64,000 nt of DNA from Halorubrum vacuolatum (GTDB taxonomy: Archaea > Halobacteriota > Halobacteria > Halobacteriales > Haloferacaceae), in NCBI RefSeq assembly GCF_900188065.1, contig NZ_FZNQ01000014.1:17778-81777 (forward strand), written 5' to 3'. Every line of letters starts with the position of its first letter. The stretch's first letter is position 1. Made by a program: the position numbers and the translations under genes. The notes under the pieces were generated by a model, which saw only the letters and a list, made by a program, of their open reading frames with translations, had not been told where the DNA came from and made no database searches. Positions 34,832 through 43,383 of the stretch are shown here, piece by piece.

Positions 34832-34893
34832 GTGCGTTCATGTCCGCTGCCGCCGGAAAAACGTTCACATCCACATCGGTCGGTCCCCACCGA

Positions 34894-35019
34894 CTAGATG
34901 ACGGCGGTGATCGCGGTGAACACCAGCCCGACGGCGAAGACCCCGATGAGCGCGATCGTCGCGACGACGACCGCCGGCGCGAGCATCTCGTCGTCCTCAT
35001 CGAGAATGATCTCTTCCAT
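34894..35019 (-). CDS. Small single-span membrane protein
   Basis: A 41-residue protein: an acidic start (MEEIILDEDDEM) followed by one long hydrophobic helix (LAPAVVVATIALIGVFAVGLVFTAI). Such tiny membrane proteins are common in haloarchaea. The ATG at 35019 is about 26 nt from a minus-strand TATA-like TTCAAATC. It lies between the carbonic anhydrase and kinase genes. Function unknown. Confidence 0.6.
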   Translation of the reverse strand: MEEIILDEDDEMLAPAVVVATIALIGVFAVGLVFTAITAVI

Positions 35020-35121
35020 AAGGCGGCGTTCGTCACCACGAGATTTGAAGGCTTCGCTCGTCCCCCGATGCCACCCGTCGAGGGGAATGTTCATGTGGTT
35101 TTCGAGAGAGAATTACACCGT

Positions 35122-35736
35122 ATGACCGATGCCGGGCGGCAGGGTGCTGGAGTGCGGTGTGACGATGGGACATCCCGCGTGGCGCGGGACGCTCACACGG
35201 GTGGCCCGGAGGCGACCGATGGGGCCACCGCGGACGCAGACGTCGCCGCGCTCGTCGTGGTCTGCGGGCTACCGGGGGTCGGTAAATCGACCGTCGCAAA
35301 GCGGATCGCCGATCACGTTGACGGGACGGTGCTTCGCACGGATGTGATCCGTAAGGAGCTTTTCACGGAGCCGACCTACACCGAGACGGAGACCGAACGG
35401 GTCTATGGGGAGTTGTTGGACCGCGCCCGCTCCCGCGTCGCCGACGGCGACAGCGTGGTGCTCGATGCGACCTTCGCGGATCGGCGGTTTCGGACGGGCG
35501 TCGCGGAGGCGGCCGCGACCGTCGCGGACCGGTTCGAACTCGTGAAAGTCGAATGTGACGAAGCCGTCGTCCGGCGACGGATCGAGCGCCGCGACGGGAT
35601 CAGCGACGCCGATTTCGACGTGTACCTTCGATTTAAGGAAGCGTTCGAGCCGCTCGACCGTGACCACGTCGTCATCGACAACTCCGGCGCGCGTGCGACG
35701 ACTCACGAGCGGGTGGATACAACCCTCTTCAGCTAA
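35122..35736 (+). CDS. P-loop kinase-like ATPase (AAA_33 / zeta-toxin-like family)
   Basis: A 204-residue protein. The Walker [10 protein letters not shown] (49-57) starts a nucleotide-kinase core with [22 protein letters not shown] and a basic lid segment RRRIERRDG, and ends in a short IDNSG strand. The family phosphorylates small molecules such as sugars, nucleosides or aminoglycosides; the substrate is unknown. The first 40 residues are low-complexity, so translation might start later. It is upstream of the aIF1A gene. Confidence 0.8.
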   Translation: MTDAGRQGAGVRCDDGTSRVARDAHTGGPEATDGATADADVAALVVVCGLPGVGKSTVAKRIADHVDGTVLRTDVIRKELFTEPTYTETETERVYGELLDRARSRVADGDSVVLDATFADRRFRTGVAEAAATVADRFELVKVECDEAVVRRRIERRDGISDADFDVYLRFKEAFEPLDRDHVVIDNSGARATTHERVDTTLFS

Positions 35737-35818
35737 GACGGCCCCATGACGGGTCGGCGAAGACACCGGAAAAGAGGCCATCGACGTGCGCACGACGCTA
35801 CCACGGATCTCCCATGAG

Positions 35819-35826
35819 TTATAAAG
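35819..35826 (+). promoter_or_regulatory. TATA box of the aIF1A gene
   Basis: TTATAAAG lies 25 nt upstream of the GTG at 35847. An upstream in-frame ATG at 35814 would precede the promoter, so GTG is the start. Confidence 0.7.
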
Positions 35827-35846
35827 CGTGCGGTGTTACTACCCCT

Positions 35847-36131
35847 GTGAGCGAAGAATCCGGGCGGCGGAACCTCCGTATGCCCTCAAGCGACGAAGTG
35901 TTCGCCGTCGTCACCGATCATCTCGGCGGCAATCACGTCCGCCTCCGCTGTGTGGACGGAAAGGAACGGCTCGGCCGGATCCCCGGCCGCATGAAGTACC
36001 GAACGTGGATCAACGAGGGCGACGTGGTTATCGCGGAGCCCTGGGATTGGCAGGACGAGAAGGCGAACGTCGAGTGGCGCTACACCGACGAGGACGCCGA
36101 TCAGCTCCGCCGCGAAGGCCATATCGAGTAG
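35847..36131 (+). CDS. eif1A: Translation initiation factor aIF-1A
   Basis: A 94-residue S1-like OB-fold factor that helps the small ribosomal subunit bind mRNA and initiator t[47 protein letters not shown] and [16 protein letters not shown] are the conserved archaeal features. Starting at GTG 35847 restores the family length and the usual [12 protein letters not shown] opening. A TATA box 25 nt before supports a leaderless GTG start. Confidence 0.94.
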   Translation: MSEESGRRNLRMPSSDEVFAVVTDHLGGNHVRLRCVDGKERLGRIPGRMKYRTWINEGDVVIAEPWDWQDEKANVEWRYTDEDADQLRREGHIE

Positions 36132-36171
36132 CGATCCACGATTTTCGAGCGCACCGATCGTGAGCGGCCGC

Positions 36172-36777
36172 TCAGGCGAAAAGGAGGATCAACACCACGA
36201 TGAGCAGCAGCTCGAACCCGACGACGAGGATCACGATCAGCCAGTCCCGGTAGGTTCGGAGCCACTCGACGGTCCGCTCCCACCTCGCCGAGCGGGTGTG
36301 CTCGGCCGTGCCGGCTTCCGTCTCGCCGCCCGGCCGCGTGGATCCCTCGGGCGACACATAGGCCGGATCGACCCGCCAGCCGGTCTCGGGGTCGAACGAG
36401 GCCGGAACCCGGGTCCCGACGAGCGCGTCGAGGTCGAGCGGCGAGACGCCCGCGGCGTTTAAAAAGGCGAGCAGGTCAGTACACTCCGCGAGCGAGCCGT
36501 GTTTCGGCGCCGTGAACCGTTCGGTATGGGTTACGTCCCCGTGTGGTGGTCGGAGGTCGACGTGGACCTCGTCGCCGTCGGCGGCCGACCGAACCGCGCA
36601 CACGACGAGGACGTCCTCCTCGTCGTTTAAATAGGCCTGCTCCAGCCGGCGTTTCACGTCGTCATCGACCGCGTTTCCCGCAGCAGCATCATTCACCCCC
36701 GCATCATCGCCGCGGACCACGCGCTCGCGGGCGGCGGATTCATCCGAAGGGGGCTCACGGGACGGCTGCTCGCTCAT
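36172..36777 (-). CDS. Conserved haloarchaeal protein with a C-terminal membrane anchor
   Basis: A 201-residue protein. The N-terminal 40 residues are charged and disordered. A soluble domain follows (DDVKRRLEQAYLNDEEDVLVVCAVRSA... LAECTDLLAFLNAAGVSPLDLDALVGTRVP). It ends in one membrane helix of about 22 residues (IVILVVGFELLLIVVLILLF). This topology is tail-anchored with the domain inside the cell. No family with known function is recognised. It converges with aIF1A. Confidence 0.7.
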   Translation of the reverse strand: MSEQPSREPPSDESAARERVVRGDDAGVNDAAAGNAVDDDVKRRLEQAYLNDEEDVLVVCAVRSAADGDEVHVDLRPPHGDVTHTERFTAPKHGSLAECTDLLAFLNAAGVSPLDLDALVGTRVPASFDPETGWRVDPAYVSPEGSTRPGGETEAGTAEHTRSARWERTVEWLRTYRDWLIVILVVGFELLLIVVLILLFA

Positions 36778-36959
36778 CCGCTCGAAGGGAGGGTCCGCGT
36801 CCGCTTAAGCGCGCGGACCGGGTGGGGAATCACGGAGGGCGATCCAGCCGTGTCGCCGTCGTGAGCTTTATTTCACCCGCCGCGACAGAGTGGATCGATG
36901 ATCGTCTCCCGTTTTTCACCGACGATGACCGGCCACCAACGCCCGCACGGGGGTCTCCC

Positions 36960-38234
36960 GTGACGACGACCGATCGGATCGACGGCGACGACGGCGACCG
37001 CGACGGCGATGAGATCCCCGACGCCGACCGAGTGGCCGAACTCGGCGACCTCGCCGCGGACCTCGTCGCCATCCCGACGGAGAACCCCCCGGGTGGGGAG
37101 TCGCCCGCGGCCGGGTTCGTCCACGAGTGGTTCCTCGAGACCGGCATCGACGCCGAGTTGATCGCCGAGCCCGATCCCGACCGTCTGCAAGTCGGCGCTC
37201 GGGTCGGCCCCGCCGATCCCGCGGGCGACACGGTCGTCTTAAACGGCCACCTCGACGTGGTTCCCGCGGACGACCCGGACGCGTGGTCCGTCGACCCCTA
37301 CGGGGGGATCGTCGAGAACGGTCGGCTCTACGGCCGCGGGAGCGCCGACATGAAGACCGGGCTCGCGCTGGCGATGCTCGTCGCCCGTGACCTCGCGCCC
37401 GCGATCCGTGACGGCGACCGATCGGGAGCGATCGTCGTCCATGCCGCGATGGGCGAGGAGACCGCGGATCCGGGCACGCGAACGCTCCTCGAACGCGGCT
37501 ACGACGGCGACGTCGGGATCGTCTTGGAGCCGACGAACTTCCGCGTCGCGACGAGCACCAAGGGGCTCGCGGTCTATCGCGTGACTATCCACGGGGAGGC
37601 CAGCCACGCCAGCCAGCCCGACGCCGGCGTCAACGCCATCGACGGCGCGCGGGCGGTACTCGAGGCGATCGACGACTATGATGCGGACCTCCGATCCCGC
37701 GACGACTCGCTCTGTGGCGGCGCCTTCGCGACGGCGACGGAGATGGAGGCCGGCACCGGAAGCAACCTCGCGGTCATCCCGGATCGCGCGACGCTCGTCC
37801 TCGACCGGCGCGTGCTGCCCGGGGAGGACGTCGCGGCGGTCGATGCCGAGGTCGAGGCGCTGCTCGACGCCGTCGACGTGCCCGGTGCAACGGTCGAAGC
37901 GACCCGGATCCAGACGTACGCCTCCTCGGAGATCCCGGTCGATCACCCGATCGCGACCGCGTTGCGTGACCGCTCGATCGACGCGGTGGGCGCTACCGGT
38001 GAACGTGCGCCCGACGGCGACGTGGCCGCCGCCGGACCGGATCTCGCCGCGCCATGGGGGATGGAGGCCGCCACCGACGCACGGAACTTCGTCAACGACG
38101 CGGGCATCCCCGCCGTCACCTGGGGGCCCGGCGACCTCGATCAGGCGCATACGGTCGACGAGTCGATCGCGCTCGCCGACGCCGCTATCGCGCGCGACGT
38201 GCTGGAGGCCGTCGTCGACGACTGGATCGCGTAG
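36960..38234 (+). CDS. M20-family metallopeptidase / deacylase (ArgE-DapE type)
   Basis: A 424-residue zinc hydrolase. The first metal motif is VVLNGHLDVVPADD and the second includes GRGSADMKTGLA. The catalytic Glu pair is in GEETADPGT, and GEASHASQPDAGVNAI belongs to the dimerisation domain. The C-terminal QAHTVDES supplies the last His. The family includes acetylornithine deacetylase, succinyl-diaminopimelate desuccinylase and peptidases; the substrate is unclear. The GTG at 36960 is the last in-frame start before the domain, and the first 25 residues are acidic linker. Confidence 0.87.
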   Translation: MTTTDRIDGDDGDRDGDEIPDADRVAELGDLAADLVAIPTENPPGGESPAAGFVHEWFLETGIDAELIAEPDPDRLQVGARVGPADPAGDTVVLNGHLDVVPADDPDAWSVDPYGGIVENGRLYGRGSADMKTGLALAMLVARDLAPAIRDGDRSGAIVVHAAMGEETADPGTRTLLERGYDGDVGIVLEPTNFRVATSTKGLAVYRVTIHGEASHASQPDAGVNAIDGARAVLEAIDDYDADLRSRDDSLCGGAFATATEMEAGTGSNLAVIPDRATLVLDRRVLPGEDVAAVDAEVEALLDAVDVPGATVEATRIQTYASSEIPVDHPIATALRDRSIDAVGATGERAPDGDVAAAGPDLAAPWGMEAATDARNFVNDAGIPAVTWGPGDLDQAHTVDESIALADAAIARDVLEAVVDDWIA

Positions 38235-38305
38235 GCCGTGGATCGCCGACGGCTCCGTTCGATCCCCGGGGAAGAGCCAAGTCATCGGGGAGCCTCATAC
38301 CCAGT

Positions 38306-38530
38306 ATGACACTCGAAGGAAACGTTGGCGGTCGTGATCGGCTCCTCCGGGCGGCGCTCGCGGTCGTGCTTGCGGTCGTGACGGTTGCCGCCGCGCGGTC
38401 CGGTCGCCGGACGCCCGCAGTCCTCGCCGGCCTCGGCGCGATCGGATTCGGATTCAACGCGGTCACCTGCTTCTGTGGGCTCAACGCCGCGCTCGGGATC
38501 GATACGACCGACGGGGAAGACGATACGTGA
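38306..38530 (+). CDS. DUF2892 (YgaP-type transmembrane domain) protein
   Basis: A 74-residue small membrane protein: EGNVGGRDRLLRAALAVVLAVVTVAAARSG is followed by a second hydrophobic segment with the CFCGLNAALGI motif typical of DUF2892. In bacteria this domain is fused to rhodanese in YgaP. The role here is unknown. The ATG at 38306 begins exactly where the family alignment begins. Confidence 0.8.
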   Translation: MTLEGNVGGRDRLLRAALAVVLAVVTVAAARSGRRTPAVLAGLGAIGFGFNAVTCFCGLNAALGIDTTDGEDDT

Positions 38531-38726
38531 GAAGGTGAGTCGCGAACGACGACCGCCGAGGCCGCGGACCGGCCGTACGGAGCATCCCCGCGACGCGCGC
38601 TGTAGCGTCCGTGGGTTATACCACCGCGGCCCCCATGGGATCGGACATGAGACGACTTATCACGGATTTTCCCGCCCCGTCCCCACGATACCGGATCGAT
38701 GACCGTGTCCTCCGTGTCGTCCCCGC

Positions 38727-40748
38727 ATGAGTCGCGATTCCGACGCTGGCCCCACCATCGGCGTCGACGTCGGCGGCACGTTCACCGACGTGGCCCTGTC
38801 GGTCGGGAACCGGCTCGTGACGGCAAAAGTTCCCACGACGGCCGACCAAAGCGTCGGCGTGTTGGCAGGCATCGAGAAGGCGTGTCAACGGGCGAATATC
38901 GACCCGAGCGACCTCGACGGGTTCGCCCACGCGATGACCGTCTCGGTGAACGCCCTGCTCGAACGCGACGGGGCACGGACGGCGCTCGTGACGACGGCGG
39001 GCTTCCGGGACGTCCTGGAGATCGGCAGACAGGCTCGTCCGCACCTGTACGACCTCGACGCGGAGAAGCCGGAACCGCTCGTTCCACGTCGCCGGCGGTT
39101 CGAGATCGACGAGCGCACGACGGCGGAGGGGGTAGAAACCCCCGTCGACCCCGACGCGGTTCGTACCCTCGCGGACACCCTTCGTGAGCGGGACGTCGAG
39201 GCGGTCGCGATCAGCCTGCTTCACGCCTACGCGGACCCCGAGAACGAACGGGTCATCGCCGAGATCCTTCGTGAGGAGCTTTCGGTCCCGGTCTCCGCCT
39301 CCCACGAGGTGCTCGCGGAGTTCCGCGAGTACGAGCGCACGTCCACGACGGCCGTCGACGCCTACCTGCGGCCGGCGATCGACAGCTACGTCGGGCGTCT
39401 GGTCGAGGAGGCGAAGGGGTCGGGGATCCCCACGCCGCGGATCATGCAGGCCAACGGCGGGATCGCCGACCCGGCGACGGTCCGTGAACACGCCGTGACG
39501 ACGACGCTCTCGGGACCCGCCGCCGGCGTCGTCGGCGCGGCGGCGACCGTCGACGACGGCGACGCCGCGGGGCTCGTCACGTTCGATATGGGCGGCACCT
39601 CGAGCGACGTCAGCCTGGTCCGTGACGGCCAGGCCGAACGGACGACGGATTCGGAGATCGCGGGGCTTCCGATCCGGACGCCGATGGTGGACGTAAACAC
39701 CGTCGGGGCCGGCGGCGGGTCGATCGCGTGGGTCGACGCCGGCGGCGCGCTTCGTGTCGGCCCCCACTCCGCGGGCGCAGTACCCGGCCCGGCCTGTTAC
39801 GCTCGTGGCGGGACGGACGCGACGGTGACGGACGCGAACGTCGTCCTCGGCTACATCGGCGAGGGGACGGCGCTCGGCGGGGAGATGACCCTCGACGTCG
39901 ACGCCGCCCACGAGGCGCTTGAACGGCTCGCCGCGGAGGCCGGTCTCGCGGACGCCCGTGAGGCGGCCCAAGGCGTCTATCGCGTCGCGAACGCGACCAT
40001 GACCCGAACGATCCGCTCGGTGACGGTCGAACGCGGCCACGATCCGCGCGGATTCACGCTCGTCGCCTTCGGCGGCGCCGGGCCGATGCACGCCCCGGCG
40101 CTCGCGGCCGCGCTCGATATCGACCGCGTCGTCGTCCCCCGACCCGGCGGTGTCCTCTCGGCGTTTGGCCTCTTGGCGGCCGACGAGAGCTACGATGCCG
40201 TCCGGACGGTCGGCGTCGAGATCGACGATGGAGGGATGGACCACCTCGATGCCGTCTACGACGACCTCGTCTCCGAAGTGCTGGCGAAGACAACCGATCC
40301 CGATGCCGCGACGGTCTCGCGAACGGCCGACTGCCGATACGCTGGACAGAGCTTCGACCTCTCCGTGCCGGTGGACGGGACGTTCGACGCCACGACCGTC
40401 ATCGATCGATTCCACGACGCCCACGACCGGACCTACGGCTACACGATGGACGAGACCGTCGAGATCGTCAACCTCCGTGTGATGGCGACCGTCGAGGGGG
40501 CCGACCCGGTCATCAGACACGATGGCAAGGGGGACGCCCGTCTCGGAAGTCGGGAGGCGTACTTCCCGGACGTCGGCTCCCGGGAGACGACGGTCTACGA
40601 CCGGGATCGGCTCGAATCCGGGACCGCGATTACCGGTCCGGCGGTCTTAGAGCAGGCGGAGAGTACGACCGTCGTTCCTCCCGGATGGGCGGGTGAGGTG
40701 CTCACGGACGGTGCGGTCGCCCTGCGCCGAACGGGGGTGTCCGGATAA
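38727..40748 (+). CDS. hyuA: Hydantoinase/oxoprolinase subunit A
   Basis: A 673-residue ATP-dependent amidohydrolase subunit. It starts with the actin-like ATPase motif GVDVGGTFTDVALS, has the phosphate-2 region TFDMGGTSSDVSLV and the VTVERGHDPRGFTLVAFGGAGPMHA segment. With HyuB it opens cyclic amides such as N-methylhydantoin or 5-oxoproline using ATP. The stop TAA shares its last A with the hyuB ATG, so the subunits are made together. The true substrate is unknown. Confidence 0.93.
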   Translation: MSRDSDAGPTIGVDVGGTFTDVALSVGNRLVTAKVPTTADQSVGVLAGIEKACQRANIDPSDLDGFAHAMTVSVNALLERDGARTALVTTAGFRDVLEIGRQARPHLYDLDAEKPEPLVPRRRRFEIDERTTAEGVETPVDPDAVRTLADTLRERDVEAVAISLLHAYADPENERVIAEILREELSVPVSASHEVLAEFREYERTSTTAVDAYLRPAIDSYVGRLVEEAKGSGIPTPRIMQANGGIADPATVREHAVTTTLSGPAAGVVGAAATVDDGDAAGLVTFDMGGTSSDVSLVRDGQAERTTDSEIAGLPIRTPMVDVNTVGAGGGSIAWVDAGGALRVGPHSAGAVPGPACYARGGTDATVTDANVVLGYIGEGTALGGEMTLDVDAAHEALERLAAEAGLADAREAAQGVYRVANATMTRTIRSVTVERGHDPRGFTLVAFGGAGPMHAPALAAALDIDRVVVPRPGGVLSAFGLLAADESYDAVRTVGVEIDDGGMDHLDAVYDDLVSEVLAKTTDPDAATVSRTADCRYAGQSFDLSVPVDGTFDATTVIDRFHDAHDRTYGYTMDETVEIVNLRVMATVEGADPVIRHDGKGDARLGSREAYFPDVGSRETTVYDRDRLESGTAITGPAVLEQAESTTVVPPGWAGEVLTDGAVALRRTGVSG

Positions 40749-42376
40749 TGTCGCCCTCGACGTCGACGGCAGCGGACGGGATCGACCCGATCACGCTTGA
40801 GGTGTTGCGTAACCAGTTCGAAAGCATCGCCGAGGAGATGGGACAGACGCTGATCCGTGGGGCGTATTCGCCGAACATCAAGGAACGCCGGGACTGTTCG
40901 ACGGCCCTGTTCGACGCCGAGGGTCGAATGGTCGCACAGGCCGAGCACATCCCGGTCCACCTCGGGGCGATGCCCCAGTCGGTCGAGGCGATCATAGCAC
41001 ACGACCCGAAACCGGGTGACGTCTTCGTGCTCAACGATCCGTTCCGAGGCGGGACCCATCTGCCGGACGTGACGTTGGTCTCGCCGCTCGCACCCGACGA
41101 CGAGATCGTCGGCTACGCGGTTTCGCGTGCCCATCACGCGGACGTCGGCGGGATGACGCCGGGCAGTATGCCAGCCGGTGCACGCGAGATCTATCAGGAA
41201 GGGCTTCGGGTTCCACCCACACGTCTCGTCGAGGACGGCGAGATCCGCGAGGAGGTCCGGTCGCTCCTGCTCGCGAACGTGCGAAATCCGGGTGAACGGA
41301 AGGCCGATCTTCGCGCCCAGTTGGCGGCGAACGACCGCGCGGAGGCCCGGCTCGCCTCGTTGTTCGACGAACACGGGCGTGAGACCGTTCTCGCCGGCTT
41401 CGATGCGGTGATAGGCTACTCACACGAGCGGATCGTCACCGAGATCGCGTCGCTTCCGGACGGCACGTATGAGGCACACGACGTGCTCGAAGGCGACGGC
41501 CTCACGGAGGCGGACATCGACATCGCCGTCGCGGTGACCGTCGATGGGGAGACGATCCACGTCGATTTCGCGGGGACGGCCGATCAGCTTGAGGGCAACC
41601 TCAACGCTCCGCTCGCGGTCGCGACGAGCGCGGTCTACTTCGTCGTCCGCTGTGTCACCGACCCGGAGATCCCGCCGAACCACGGCTGTTATGAGCCCGT
41701 AACGGTCGAGATACCGGCGGGTTCGTTGCTCAACCCGGAGCCGCCGGCCGCGGTCGTCGGGGGCAACGTCGAGACGAGCCAGCGCGTCACCGACGTCGTC
41801 TTCACGGCCCTCGCGGGCGCGGCCCCCGACCGGGTACCCGCACAGGGACAGGGGACGATGAACAACCTCACGATCGGTGCGCGCGACGGCTCGTTCACCT
41901 ACTACGAGACCATCGGCGGCGGCTTCGGCGCCCGGGCCGAAAAAGATGGCATGGACGGCGTACAGGTCGGGATGACGAACACGCTCAACACGCCCGTCGA
42001 ATCGATCGAGACGGAGTATCCCCTCCGGGTGGAACGCTACGCGCTCCGCCCGAACAGCGGCGGAGCGGGACGGTTCCGTGGGGGACTCGGGCTCGAACGG
42101 ACCGTGACCGTCGAGCGCGACGCGACCGTCTCGCTTCTGACCGAGCGCCGCCGCCACGCCCCGAGCGGCGTCGCCGGCGGCGAGGACGGTCAGGTGGGGG
42201 AGAACCTGATCGACGGCGAGCCGGTGGCGTCCAAGCTGACCGTCGAGGTCGAGGCCGGGACGACGGTCACCGTCAACACGCCCGGCGGTGGCGGTCACGG
42301 CGATCCGGCCGACCGCGACGAGGCGGCACTCGCCGGCGACCGCGAGGACGAAAAACGGGTCGACGGAGATCGATAA
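40748..42376 (+). CDS. hyuB: Hydantoinase/oxoprolinase subunit B
   Basis: A 542-residue partner of HyuA. Characteristic segments are [21 protein letters not shown], the [24 protein letters not shown] block, [18 protein letters not shown] and the C-terminal [32 protein letters not shown]. It forms the second catalytic half of the complex. A degradative role for a cyclic nitrogen compound fits the nitrogen-recycling genes near the left of the window, but there is no direct link. Confidence 0.93.
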   Translation: MSPSTSTAADGIDPITLEVLRNQFESIAEEMGQTLIRGAYSPNIKERRDCSTALFDAEGRMVAQAEHIPVHLGAMPQSVEAIIAHDPKPGDVFVLNDPFRGGTHLPDVTLVSPLAPDDEIVGYAVSRAHHADVGGMTPGSMPAGAREIYQEGLRVPPTRLVEDGEIREEVRSLLLANVRNPGERKADLRAQLAANDRAEARLASLFDEHGRETVLAGFDAVIGYSHERIVTEIASLPDGTYEAHDVLEGDGLTEADIDIAVAVTVDGETIHVDFAGTADQLEGNLNAPLAVATSAVYFVVRCVTDPEIPPNHGCYEPVTVEIPAGSLLNPEPPAAVVGGNVETSQRVTDVVFTALAGAAPDRVPAQGQGTMNNLTIGARDGSFTYYETIGGGFGARAEKDGMDGVQVGMTNTLNTPVESIETEYPLRVERYALRPNSGGAGRFRGGLGLERTVTVERDATVSLLTERRRHAPSGVAGGEDGQVGENLIDGEPVASKLTVEVEAGTTVTVNTPGGGGHGDPADRDEAALAGDREDEKRVDGDR

Positions 42377-42447
42377 CCGACGGACTGAGCGCACATCGAC
42401 AGCGTTCGGAGTCGGAGTCGTCCTGCCGTCCTGCCGTTCCCGCTATC

Positions 42448-42456
42448 CTTAAGTAT
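42448..42456 (+). promoter_or_regulatory. TATA-like element before a structured intergenic RNA candidate
   Basis: CTTAAGTAT lies about 26 nt upstream of the first hairpin base (42474), the spacing expected if the hairpins start a transcript. Confidence 0.4.
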
Positions 42457-42473
42457 GTCCCGCTGTTTGATTC

Positions 42474-42580
42474 AGGTGACGCTTCGCTTGGAGGGCCGAA
42501 GCGTCAGCGGGGACCTATCGAACGGCACGCTCGCGCCACCTTTTCCCGGCGCGGGCGTGCCGTTCGTGTCTTTACACACG
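42474..42580 (+). ncRNA. Candidate structured RNA: three consecutive hairpins between hyuB and the dUTPase gene
   Basis: This 313-nt gap holds no convincing gene. Hairpin 1 pairs GACGCTTCG (42478-42486) with CGAAGCGTC (42497-42505) around a 10-nt loop, extended by AGGT/ACCT. Hairpin 2 pairs GAACGGCACGC (42520-42530) with GCGTGCCGTTC (42555-42565), then GCGCC with GGCGC inside a symmetric 2-nt internal loop. Hairpin 3 pairs CGTGT with ACACG (42565-42580). It could be an ncRNA or a bidirectional terminator for the convergent genes. No known RNA family is recognised. Confidence 0.5.
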
Positions 42581-42689
42581 TTGAGCGACCGCTTCGGAAT
42601 ATCTTGAACGACAGTCGATGAGTACGACGAGTAACCACGACCTGCGAGTCGAAATCGACGATCCGATGTCGGCGGGCGGCGGCCGTGGT

Positions 42690-43163
42690 TTATAATCCCT
42701 CGCCCTGATAGCTGCCGTCATACGTGTCGTCGTGGTCCGCCCGCGCGAGCACCAACTGCGCGATCCGGGCATCCGGTTCGAGTTCGATCGGGTGTCCCGC
42801 ATGGAGTCGACCCTCGCCGACGCCCTCGTAGCCGGCGTCCCAGACCGCCGTGTTGAGCATCGCGCCGTTTCGCAGCAGCGTCGACCGCGGATAGACGAAG
42901 CCGACGCGTCCCTCGGGGATCCGTACGGGTTCACCGTACCTGATGACGTACGTTCCCGGATCGAGGCGATATCGGCCGTCGACCGGCCGGAGCTCCCGTC
43001 GCTCCGCGACGTGTTTTTCGGTTCTACCGATGAATCCGGGCTCCACCGGCTCGAACACCGCCTCGACGGTGAGGTCGACGCCGTTTGGCTGTCGCTGATT
43101 GGCCCCGAGCGTCGCGCCGGCCGCCTCCAACGCGGCCGCGACGGCGGTGCCTGACTCGTACAT
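42690..43163 (-). CDS. dUTPase / dCTP-deaminase-family protein
   Basis: A 157-residue protein of the trimeric dUTPase fold, which keeps uracil out of DNA. The conserved motifs include QPNGVDLTVEAVFEP, the uracil-pocket region GFVYPRSTLLRNGAMLNTAVWDAGYEG and the IELEPDARIAQLVLAR strand. The ATG at 43163 is chosen because a TATA box (43223-43230) places the transcript start near 43200 with GGAG close to this ATG. A longer reading from 43235 would begin upstream of the promoter. dUTPase or dCTP deaminase activity is not distinguished. Confidence 0.87.
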   Translation of the reverse strand: MYESGTAVAAALEAAGATLGANQRQPNGVDLTVEAVFEPVEPGFIGRTEKHVAERRELRPVDGRYRLDPGTYVIRYGEPVRIPEGRVGFVYPRSTLLRNGAMLNTAVWDAGYEGVGEGRLHAGHPIELEPDARIAQLVLARADHDDTYDGSYQGEGL

Positions 43164-43222
43164 ACTCCACGGGAGCGTCGCCCGGCGCAAAACCGTGTCG
43201 GCCTCGAACGCGGCGTCGCCGC

Positions 43223-43230
43223 AATATATA
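43223..43230 (-). promoter_or_regulatory. TATA box of the dUTPase-like gene
   Basis: Minus-strand TATATATT predicts transcription from about 43200, leaving a leader of about 35 nt with GGAG just upstream of the ATG. Confidence 0.6.
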
Positions 43231-43350
43231 TCCATGGAAGACCTTCCATGTGTTCGTTTTACATGGTATGCGTCATCACCCACGCGTTCGCCCGAAAATC
43301 GCCGGTATCGGCCGATCCAACACGGTCGATCCGGAGCATAACTCGCGGGA

Positions 43351-43358
43351 TTTATATC
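43351..43358 (+). promoter_or_regulatory. TATA box of the aconitase gene
   Basis: TTTATATC lies about 30 nt before the ATG at 43384, indicating a leaderless or nearly leaderless transcript. Confidence 0.65.
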
Positions 43359-43383
43359 CGAGGCGCGGCGAGGTCGGATCGTT

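Noticed and set aside
35814..35847. Upstream ATG at 35814 as start of aIF1A
   Set aside because: It lies upstream of the TATA box (35819-35826), so it cannot be in the mRNA made from that promoter; the GTG at 35847 also fits family length.
38616..40520. 634-codon minus-strand frame opposite hyuA
   Set aside because: It mirrors the third-position bias of hyuA, which has full ATPase motifs. The antisense product has no recognisable fold.
42618..42695. Twenty-five-codon plus-strand frame (MSTTSNHDLRVEIDD) after the structured RNA candidate
   Set aside because: It runs into the 3' end of the dUTPase gene and has no known relatives or clear promoter at the right distance. It may be a chance frame or relic.
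43164..43235. Longer dUTPase reading from ATG 43235
   Set aside because: It would start upstream of the TATA box at 43223-43230. The ATG at 43163 has a GGAG just before it and matches family length.
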